NCBI GenBank assembly: GCA_934230055.1
Contig: CAKQEE010000033.1
Location: 1 to 9,821, forward strand
Reading direction: 5' to 3'
Source of the DNA: an uncultured Clostridia bacterium
Lineage (GTDB): Bacteria > Bacillota > Clostridia > Christensenellales > Borkfalkiaceae
DNA length: 9,821 bases
Shown one piece after another: positions 1-5,326 of this stretch. Made by a program: the position numbers and the translations under genes. Under the pieces are notes generated by a model. It ran no database searches, had not been told where the DNA came from, and saw nothing but the letters and a program-made list of their open reading frames with translations. How positions within the stretch are numbered: position 1 is the first letter of the stretch; each line of letters opens with the position of its first letter.

Positions 1-159
1 GCGGAAAACGATCTGAACGTCGAATATATGTACGCGTTGTCGGTGGAAGGAAAGACCGCGTATATAGTGCTTAAAACTTCCGACATGAAAAAAACAGACG
101 AAATTTTCGATAAGGGAGGCGTGCTGACGCTTTCATCTTCTGAAATCTCGGATATTTAA
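1..159 (+). CDS. ACT-domain protein, C-terminal fragment
   Basis: The window opens inside this gene. Frame 1 encodes 52 residues and ends in TAA at 157-159. The visible tail reads as the end of an ACT fold: NVEYMYAL (residues 6-13), then a beta strand TAYIVLKTSD, then a short helix and a final strand VLTLSSSEI. This pattern matches the last ACT repeat of the small tandem ACT-domain proteins common in Clostridia (COG4747-type), which are predicted amino-acid-binding regulators with no catalytic domain of their own. The N-terminal part lies outside the window, so the number of ACT repeats and any fused domain are unknown. The next gene starts 62 bases downstream on the same strand. The family call rests on a short tail and is moderately sure. 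Confidence 0.6.
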   Translation, partial: AENDLNVEYMYALSVEGKTAYIVLKTSDMKKTDEIFDKGGVLTLSSSEISDI

Positions 160-171
160 TCGAATATATTC

Positions 172-197
172 TTCGGGCGCGGGTATCTGCGCCCGAA
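172..197 (+). other. Intergenic hairpin after ACT-domain gene
   Basis: TTCGGGCGC (172-180) and GCGCCCGAA (189-197) form a perfect 9-bp stem with an 8-base loop. The downstream sequence is ACCTTATATA, so there is no U tract and the element is not a convincing intrinsic terminator. It may be a leaky terminator, a 3' end stabiliser for the ACT gene transcript, or a processing site. It sits 13 bases before the SD of the next gene. Confidence 0.6.
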
Positions 198-221
198 ACC
201 TTATATAAAAAGAGGAACCAT

Positions 222-1037
222 ATGGTTATAGATTTTCACACGCACCTTTTTCCCGATAAGATTGCGAAAAAAACCATGGCGTATCTCGAATCGCGTTGCC
301 ATACTCACCCTTGCACGGACGGTACCGCGGCAGGGCTTATCGCCGCGCTCGAACGGGCAGACGCGGATATTGCCGTCAATCTTCCCGTTCTGACTAAGCC
401 TTCTCAATTTGAAGGCATAGCGCGCTTTGCGGCATCTATTAACGAGCAGTATGCAAACGAAAAGCGCAGAATAATATCTTTCGGCGGAATTCACCCCGCG
501 TGCGACGATATTAAGGGGAAAATGCGTTTTTTGAAGGATAACGGCTTTATCGGCGTAAAAATTCACCCCGATTATCAGGAAACTTTTATAGACGACGACG
601 GGTATATAGAAATTCTTAAATGCGCAAAAGACCTCGATATGGTGGTTGTAACGCATAGCGGCGTAGACGACGGGTATTTGAATCAACCCGTAAGATGCAC
701 TCCCGAGCGAGTGAAAAAGGTGATAGACAAAGTCGGTCACGAAAAGTTCGTGCTGGGGCATTACGGCGCGCTCGATATGTGGGAAGAAGTTTTAAATCTC
801 CTTGCGGGCGAAAAAATTTATTTCGATACGGCGTTTACGCTGCATCGGATAAACGAAAAGCTGTTCAGACAGATTCTCTCTCGCCACGGCGACGACAGAA
901 TTTTGTTTGCGAGCGATTGCCCGTGGGCGGAAATAGCTTCTCATAAATCCGCGCTTAAAGCACTTAATCTCGGCAAAGAAACGGAAGATAAAATTTTATA
1001 CAAAAACGCAATGAAATTATTGAAAATCGGAGAGTAA
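222..1037 (+). CDS. Amidohydrolase-2 family metal-dependent hydrolase
   Basis: This 271-residue protein is a predicted cytoplasmic TIM-barrel hydrolase of the amidohydrolase-2 type (COG2159, the family of ACMSD and related decarboxylases). The HxH metal motif is at residues 6-8 (DFHTHLF) on the first strand. Further family landmarks are GGIHP (88-92), VKIHP (112-116), THSG with His145, LGHYG with His180, and the late FASDCPW motif with Asp232, the expected metal or catalytic aspartate. There is no signal peptide. The length is normal for the family, which usually runs about 260-330 residues. The ATG at 222 has AGAGG at 211-215 with a 6-base gap. Only one base separates its stop from the next start, so it is almost certainly co-translated with the aminotransferase. 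The substrate cannot be read from the sequence; both hydrolysis and decarboxylation are known in the family. Confidence 0.85.
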   Translation: MVIDFHTHLFPDKIAKKTMAYLESRCHTHPCTDGTAAGLIAALERADADIAVNLPVLTKPSQFEGIARFAASINEQYANEKRRIISFGGIHPACDDIKGKMRFLKDNGFIGVKIHPDYQETFIDDDGYIEILKCAKDLDMVVVTHSGVDDGYLNQPVRCTPERVKKVIDKVGHEKFVLGHYGALDMWEEVLNLLAGEKIYFDTAFTLHRINEKLFRQILSRHGDDRILFASDCPWAEIASHKSALKALNLGKETEDKILYKNAMKLLKIGE

Positions 1038-1038
1038 T

Positions 1039-2226
1039 ATGCAGTACGACGAAAGATGTTACGAATTAGGCAGCCGTCGTTCCGTCATACGCGAACTTTT
1101 CGAGTACGGAAAGAAACGCAAAGCGGAAATCGGCGAAGAAAACGTTTACGATTTCAGTTTGGGTAATCCGAGCGTAGAGCCGCCCGCCGAAGTGACGGAA
1201 ACGCTCGTTTCGCTTCTTAAAACGGAAAACGCGACCGCTCTTCACGGGTATACTTCCGCGCAGGGTGATTTCGGCGTGAGAAAAGTTATCGCGGATAATC
1301 TGAACGCAAAAAACGCCGTAAAGCTTGCGCCCGAACTGATATATATGACGTGCGGCGCGGCGGCTTCGCTTACCATAACCCTAAAAGCCCTTTTGCACGA
1401 GGGCGACGAAGTGGTCGTATTCGCGCCCTTTTTCACCGAGTACCGCGTATTTATAGAAAACGCGGGCGGCAAAACGGTTGTTTCGCTTCCGGAAGAGAAA
1501 ACCTTTCAGGCGGACGCATCTGACCTTGAAAAGAGAATAACGAACAAAACGCGCGCGGTTATAATGAATTCGCCGAACAATCCGAGCGGAGTCGTTTATA
1601 CGGAGCAAACGATAAAAAGCATAGCGAAGCTGTTAAAAGAAAAATCCGCGAAGTACGGGAACGATATTTTGCTTATATCGGACGAACCGTACAGAGAGCT
1701 CGTTTACGGCGGCGTTAAGGTGCCGTTTGTTTGCGATTATTACGATAATTCCGCTATATGCTATTCCTATTCAAAGGCACTTTCTTTACCGGGCGAACGC
1801 ATAGGGTATATCGCTCTTTCGCCGAAAATGAGCGACGTTCAAAGCTTTTATCTTGCGATATGCGGCGCGGGCAGGTCGCTCGGGTACGTTTGCGCGCCGA
1901 GTCTTTTTCAAAAGCTTATAGCGCGTTGCGACGGTTTGAAATCGGACGTGAACGTTTATAGGGAGAACCGCGATATTCTGTGCGAGGGACTAAAAGACGC
2001 GGGGTACGAGTTCGTTAAGCCCGACGGAGCGTTTTATCTTTTCGTAAAGGCTTTGGAAAAGGACGCGAACGCCTTTTGCGAACGGGCGAAAAAGTACGAG
2101 CTTCTGCTCGTTCCGTGCGACGACTTCGGCACGGAAGGCTACGTTAGAATAGCTTATTGCGTAGATAGAAAAACTATTGTCGGTGCGATTCCGCAATTTA
2201 AAAAATTAGCAACGGAGTATAGATAG
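1039..2226 (+). CDS. PLP-dependent class I/II aminotransferase
   Basis: This 395-residue protein is a fold-type I PLP enzyme that should transfer an amino group between an amino acid and a 2-oxo acid in the cytoplasm. Landmarks appear in the family order: SLGNPS (40-45) near the N terminus, the cofactor-contacting GAAAS loop (106-110), SPNNPSG (178-184) with Asn181, SDEPY (214-218) with Asp215 and Tyr218, the Schiff-base lysine Lys246 in SYSKALSLPGERIGY (with Arg254 as phosphate ligand), and GYVRIAY with Arg370, the usual substrate carboxylate-binding arginine. The length matches the aspartate/aromatic aminotransferase group (about 380-400). The start at 1039 follows GGAG (1029-1032) with a 6-base gap, lying inside the end of the upstream gene. 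The preferred amino acid is not predictable; pairing with an amidohydrolase suggests amino-acid or amide catabolism, but this is inference. Confidence 0.92.
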   Translation: MQYDERCYELGSRRSVIRELFEYGKKRKAEIGEENVYDFSLGNPSVEPPAEVTETLVSLLKTENATALHGYTSAQGDFGVRKVIADNLNAKNAVKLAPELIYMTCGAAASLTITLKALLHEGDEVVVFAPFFTEYRVFIENAGGKTVVSLPEEKTFQADASDLEKRITNKTRAVIMNSPNNPSGVVYTEQTIKSIAKLLKEKSAKYGNDILLISDEPYRELVYGGVKVPFVCDYYDNSAICYSYSKALSLPGERIGYIALSPKMSDVQSFYLAICGAGRSLGYVCAPSLFQKLIARCDGLKSDVNVYRENRDILCEGLKDAGYEFVKPDGAFYLFVKALEKDANAFCERAKKYELLLVPCDDFGTEGYVRIAYCVDRKTIVGAIPQFKKLATEYR

Positions 2227-2259
2227 TTTTATACAATTTAAGAAGAGGTTTTACGAATC

Positions 2260-2388
2260 ATGAAAAAGAATTATTACGGTATAGCTTGCAAAATCAATTA
2301 TTATTCGGAAAACATTCTTTGCACAAGCCCTCTGTCCTTTAAGTTTATGGACGAAGAACACGACAACGAGTACAAAGATGAATTTTAA
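2260..2388 (+). CDS. Small 42-residue peptide, unknown function
   Basis: An ATG at 2260 opens a 42-residue frame ending in TAA at 2386-2388. AGAAGAGG (2241-2248) precedes it with an 11-base gap, slightly long but usable. The peptide starts MKKNYYG, has two cysteines (Cys10 and Cys21, the latter in SENILCTSP), and ends in an acidic tail rich in Asp, Glu and Asn (residues 31-42, ending KDEF). There is no signal peptide or membrane segment. The plan (MKK-Y start, central E-[ND]-I-[IL]-x-[TC]-S patch, acidic tail) recalls the many short unannotated proteins of Clostridia that begin MKKxYxKP and carry an EDxIxTS patch; I know of no assigned function for them. Its stop lies 17 bases before the next start, so it is placed to be co-expressed with the secreted protein. 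Whether it is translated is unproven. Confidence 0.5.
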   Translation: MKKNYYGIACKINYYSENILCTSPLSFKFMDEEHDNEYKDEF

Positions 2389-2405
2389 TACGGGGAGCGG
2401 AACAT

Positions 2406-3554
2406 ATGTCGAGAAAGATGAAATTTTTCACGGCGACTGCATTAGCCGCCGTATTATGTTTAACAGTCGCAGGATTTTCGGGCGAGGCTACGAAAACCGT
2501 CCGCGCCAACGAGTCCGATTTGTCGTTCAACCTTAAAAACGGCGATTTCAACACCGTTGCGTGTGTTGCGGGAAGCGATTTGTATTGCGAAAACTGGTCG
2601 AACGGCGACGGTATGAACGTCGTTCGGGTACCGGACGGGCTGAAAAATACAAGTTACGAAAACGATTATTGCATAAAAATAGATGAAAAAACGCTTTCCG
2701 CCGGCGGCGACACGCTGATTTATAACGGCGGGGAAAGTTATAACGATTTTCACCTCGTTCTGGAAAGCGGAAGGGAATATACCGCGGGTATTCACGCGTA
2801 TCTTACGGAAGGCTCTTCCGCCACGCTTTTAATCCGTATCGGTTATTATCATAGCAAAGGGAAAACCACGTACGCGGAAAAGTATTACGAAATTTCCGCG
2901 GGATCGGGCGGGGTATTTACGAAATACGCCGTCAATTACGAAAGTCAAAGCGGAGAGCTTGCCACCGTTTCCGTCACCGTTTGCGGTTTGACGGGAACTA
3001 TTTATCTTGACGACGCTTTTTTCAAAAGAGTCGTGCCGCTACTCACCGAAAGCGGCGCGTATTTTAAGTTAAGCACGGAGTCCGCGGGGTTGAGATTTTT
3101 CGGCAGGGCAGATAAAAAGTACGTCGATTCGCTCAAAGCGGACGGCGAGGTTTTTAATCTTTCGTTCGGAATACTTATAGCGCCCGAAGACGCTTTCGTT
3201 TCCTGTGAAAGCTTCACCGTTTCCGAGCTTGAATATTTCGGCGAACCTTATATGCTGATGACCGCGAACGAGCTTTATAACGAAGCTACCGCGGAAGAAG
3301 ACGGGTATTACGGATTCGGTTGCGCGCTCGTGGATATTAAGGAATCTAACCTGAAACGCCGTTTTGCCGTAAGAACGTTTTTGCGTTACGAAAAGGGTTA
3401 CGACATTTGCTATGAATACGGTGAATTCGATTCGGAAGCGAACGTAAGGTCTTTTGCGGAAGTGATAGAAGCTGCAAGCAACGACAGAAGTCTTCCGAAC
3501 GAAACGACCTCGGAAGTGGTCGAGTTTTATGTAAATTTATTAGCGAATATTTAA
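2406..3554 (+). CDS. Secreted two-domain protein with CBM-like N domain
   Basis: This 382-residue protein is predicted to be exported. Residues 1-34 form a signal peptide: a basic start (MSRKMK), a hydrophobic core at about 7-23, and a plausible signal peptidase I site after VRA (32-34). Cys18 is not in a lipobox, since residue -1 is Leu. Residues about 38-208 look like a beta-sandwich carbohydrate-binding module of the CBM4/9 or galactose-binding type: NGDF near the start, a LESGREYTAGIHAYL strand pair, and the closing GTIYLDDAFF strand (197-206). Residues about 216-382 form a second domain beginning with SAGLRFFGR (226-234), then LSFGILIAP (252-260) and an FAVRTFLRYE strand (320-329). I associate this module with secreted Clostridia proteins but know no function for it. 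No sortase, dockerin or SLH signal is seen. The start follows GGGGAG (2392-2397) with an 8-base gap. It may bind glycans outside the cell. Confidence 0.7.
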   Translation: MSRKMKFFTATALAAVLCLTVAGFSGEATKTVRANESDLSFNLKNGDFNTVACVAGSDLYCENWSNGDGMNVVRVPDGLKNTSYENDYCIKIDEKTLSAGGDTLIYNGGESYNDFHLVLESGREYTAGIHAYLTEGSSATLLIRIGYYHSKGKTTYAEKYYEISAGSGGVFTKYAVNYESQSGELATVSVTVCGLTGTIYLDDAFFKRVVPLLTESGAYFKLSTESAGLRFFGRADKKYVDSLKADGEVFNLSFGILIAPEDAFVSCESFTVSELEYFGEPYMLMTANELYNEATAEEDGYYGFGCALVDIKESNLKRRFAVRTFLRYEKGYDICYEYGEFDSEANVRSFAEVIEAASNDRSLPNETTSEVVEFYVNLLANI

Positions 3555-3556
3555 TG

Positions 3557-3597
3557 TTAAGAAGTAAGACTCGTAATGGCAAAAAAGTCTTTCTTAA
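3557..3597 (+). other. Hairpin directly after the secreted-protein stop
   Basis: TTAAGAA (3557-3563) pairs with TTCTTAA (3591-3597), and AGACT (3567-3571) pairs with AGTCT (3586-3590). This gives a 12-bp stem with a 3-base bulge (3564-3566) and a 14-base loop. There is no U tract after it, but a true terminator follows about 10 bases later. It begins just 2 bases after the stop codon and may protect the 3' end. Confidence 0.4.
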
Positions 3598-3606
3598 ATA
3601 AAAGAT

Positions 3607-3657
3607 AAACTCCCTGTGAAGAAAAGTTTTTTCTTTTCGCCGCAGGGGGTTTTTATT
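3607..3657 (+). terminator. Intrinsic terminator, possibly bidirectional
   Basis: The outer stem joins 3607-3618 to 3641-3652 around a CCCTG/CAGGG core. After a 2x2 internal loop, the inner stem GAAAAG (3621-3626) pairs with CTTTTC (3633-3638) around a six-T loop. A T-rich tract (TTTTTATTTTTTT) starts at 3650. This should end the plus-strand operon. Read on the minus strand, the hairpin is followed by a moderately T-rich stretch (bases 3609 down to 3594), so it could also stop transcripts from the convergent gene at 3812-5098. Confidence 0.9.
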
Positions 3658-3811
3658 TTTTTATATGCGCTACTTTATTCGGCAGATTTTTCTTGTGGTA
3701 TTTGCGATATGTAGAAATATATAAAGCGGCGGTTACATACCTTTGCCGAGATTTTTGAAAACCATCTTGAAAATCTTCTTAAAATTTTTCGTCGCCGGAA
3801 CGAATCCCTTA

Positions 3812-5098
3812 TCAATCGAGAAATTTATCGAGTTCCTTTTCGACGCGTTTTTTAATCTTGAATTTCGGTTTGTCGAAAACTCTTCCGCGAGCGATTACCG
3901 TACACACATTTCTTAAAGCACGCAAATCTTCGAGCGGGTTTTCGTCGGTAACGATCATATCCGCGGCTTTGCCTTCTTCTATACTGCCCGTAACGTCGCC
4001 GATTCCGGCAAGTTCCGCAGCCCTTTCCGTTGCGGTATAAAGCGCGAAAGAATTGCTTACGCCCACGTATTTGTGAAAGTAATAAAGCTCGCGCCAGAAG
4101 TCGTATTGCGTTATCCACGGGCAACCCACGTCGTTGCCGAGAACTACGGGAATATCGTTTTCGAGCGCGGCTTTCGCGCAGTCGATAATTCCCTCGAAAA
4201 CCACGTTGCCGTTAAACTGTTCCACTTCGGAAGCGTTCGATACCGAGCGGTCGAACAGCGCGTATGGCAGAGCGGGGGAAACGGTGGTGCAGAGGAATGC
4301 GCCGCGTTCTTTGAACAGGCGAATGGTTTCCTCGTCCGGTTTCGCGCCGTGTTCTATGGAATCGACGCCGTTTTCGAGCGCTACGAGTACGCCTTGCGGC
4401 GATTCGACGTGCGCCGCCACCTTAAACCCGTCCGCGTGCGCTTTGTCGCAAACGGCTTTCACTATTTCCGCAGGCATTTTAAGTTCGCCCGGAACGCCCT
4501 TTTCTTTTGCGTCCAAAACGCCGCCCGTTATCATAAGTTTTATAAGGTCAACGCCTTGTCTTTCGCTTTTATCGAGAATTTCGAGAGCCTCCTTTGCACT
4601 TTTCGCGGCAATCGCGACCGAACCCGCCATATGCCCGTGCGGTACGGAAATACCTTCGTTCGCGGCGAGAATTCTCGGTCCGATTTTTTTGCCCGCGGCT
4701 ATTTCGTCGCGAAGCTTCGTATCGAAATCCGCAAGCCCGCCGACCGTTCTTATAGTCGTTACGCCGCTCATAAGCTCCGTTTTTGCAAACCCCGCAACAA
4801 GCTTGTAAGCCGCCTTTTTTATAAGGGAATTTCCCATGATTCTGGATACGAGCTTGGCGTTGTCGCGCTGTTTTCTCTGCGGCTTGCCGTTGCCGGCAAG
4901 GTGAACGTGCATATTTATAAGCCCCGGCATTAAATATCCGCCTTTAAGGTCTATTATCTTATAGTCCGAAAGATCCGCCTCCGCGGCGGGGCGTATTGCG
5001 GAAATTTTATCTCCTTCGACGAAAACGCAAAGCCCCTCTTTCGGTTCCATATTTTTTTTACCGTTTAAAATTTTGCCGTTTACAAAAACGTACTTCAT
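3812..5098 (-). CDS. Imidazolonepropionase-like amidohydrolase
   Basis: This 428-residue cytoplasmic protein belongs to the COG1228 amidohydrolase group, which includes imidazolonepropionase, prolidase-like Xaa-Pro and Xaa-Arg/Lys dipeptidases, and other cyclic-amide hydrolases. It has an N-terminal small beta domain (about 1-55) that returns at the C terminus (about 368-410, with GSIEEGKAADMIV). The barrel carries the metal ligands in order: HVH (64-66) in PGLINMHVHL, Lys187 in DLIKLM as the likely carbamylated bridging lysine, His230 in AAHVES, His250 in SIEHG, and Asp323 in LGNDVG. Having the lysine favours a binuclear centre. Substrate is unknown; no hut genes are nearby, so histidine degradation is not supported. 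GGAGGG lies 6 bases before the start (plus coordinates 5105-5110), making this start secure. It is convergent with the upstream operon and divergent from the glycosidase gene. Confidence 0.88.
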   Translation of the reverse strand: MKYVFVNGKILNGKKNMEPKEGLCVFVEGDKISAIRPAAEADLSDYKIIDLKGGYLMPGLINMHVHLAGNGKPQRKQRDNAKLVSRIMGNSLIKKAAYKLVAGFAKTELMSGVTTIRTVGGLADFDTKLRDEIAAGKKIGPRILAANEGISVPHGHMAGSVAIAAKSAKEALEILDKSERQGVDLIKLMITGGVLDAKEKGVPGELKMPAEIVKAVCDKAHADGFKVAAHVESPQGVLVALENGVDSIEHGAKPDEETIRLFKERGAFLCTTVSPALPYALFDRSVSNASEVEQFNGNVVFEGIIDCAKAALENDIPVVLGNDVGCPWITQYDFWRELYYFHKYVGVSNSFALYTATERAAELAGIGDVTGSIEEGKAADMIVTDENPLEDLRALRNVCTVIARGRVFDKPKFKIKKRVEKELDKFLD

Positions 5099-5117
5099 AA
5101 TCAGCCCTCCGAAACGT

Positions 5118-5132
5118 TCAAAACGCTTTTTA
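5118..5132. promoter_or_regulatory. Cre-like imperfect palindrome near the start site
   Basis: TTCAAAACGCTTTTT resembles the LacI/CcpA-family operator pattern (TGAAAACGCTTTCA-like) around the central AACGCTT, but deviates at three outer positions. It covers the predicted +1 of the minus-strand amidohydrolase gene, where a repressor could block initiation. The mismatches hit positions that are usually well conserved, so this is a weak candidate only. Confidence 0.2.
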
Positions 5133-5136
5133 ATAC

Positions 5137-5165
5137 ATTTTAGTACGATCGGGCTTTTTTGTCAA
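5137..5165 (-). promoter_or_regulatory. Sigma-A promoter for the minus-strand amidohydrolase
   Basis: Read on the minus strand there is a consensus -35 box TTGACA (plus 5160-5165), a 17-base spacer, and a -10 box TAAAAT (plus 5137-5142). Transcription should begin near 5130, giving a leader of about 32 bases with the GGAGGG ribosome site. This is the best-matching promoter in the window. Confidence 0.85.
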
Positions 5166-5291
5166 ATGCCTTTTGCGGCGCATTCCGGCAAAAAGATTTT
5201 CCCGTTTTCTCTAAAAAATAGTAAAATAACGCGGAGAGTAAAAATTTTTCTATTTAAGTACATTTATTTGCTATCGCGGAATAGTTTTTTT

Positions 5292-5300
5292 TGATACAAT
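5292..5300 (+). promoter_or_regulatory. Extended -10 promoter for the glycosidase gene
   Basis: TGATACAAT forms an extended -10 element (TG at 5292-5293, TACAAT at 5295-5300) preceded by a run of T. The nearest -35-like box, TTGCTA at 5268-5273, is 21 bases away, too far to be standard, so the extended -10 probably carries the promoter. The start site would be near 5307, about 20 bases before the ATG. The same nine bases occur in the glyA promoter. Confidence 0.55.
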
Positions 5301-5326
5301 AATCTGTATAAAAGGCGGTTGATATT

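Noticed and set aside
2230..2237. TATACAAT as a -10 box for a separate promoter of the small peptide
   Set aside because: The start site would fall at about 2244, inside the ribosome binding site (2241-2248), and the only -35-like box (TTAGCA) is 20 bases away. Co-transcription with the upstream genes is simpler.
2260..2388. RiPP precursor (for example a lanthipeptide or sactipeptide) reading of the small peptide
   Set aside because: No modifying enzyme, protease or transporter gene of a RiPP locus lies nearby, and there is no double-glycine leader; the two cysteines alone are not enough.
2406..2507. Lipoprotein signal for the secreted protein via Cys18
   Set aside because: The residue before Cys18 is Leu, not Gly, Ala or Ser, so the lipobox rule fails; a signal peptidase I site after residue 34 fits better.
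3576..3608. Ten-residue frame MAKKSFLNKR after the secreted-protein gene
   Set aside because: No ribosome binding site, and it overlaps the 3' hairpins; too short to support.
3733..3811. Lysine-rich open frame (about 25 residues) after the amidohydrolase stop on the minus strand, as if a frameshifted tail
   Set aside because: It has no usable start codon or ribosome site, and the amidohydrolase already ends where its family does (ELDKFLD). A sequencing or real frameshift would need raw reads or relatives to show.
4073..4933. Long plus-strand open frames (286 and 224 residues) opposite the minus-strand amidohydrolase
   Set aside because: They lie fully antisense to a gene with clear metal-binding motifs, have Arg/Phe/Ser-rich shadow composition, no recognisable domain, and are explained by codon bias of the real gene.
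5271..5290. CTAT/ATAG inverted repeat followed by eight T as a terminator
   Set aside because: A 4-bp AT-rich stem is too weak, and the T run sits directly before the extended -10 of the glycosidase promoter.
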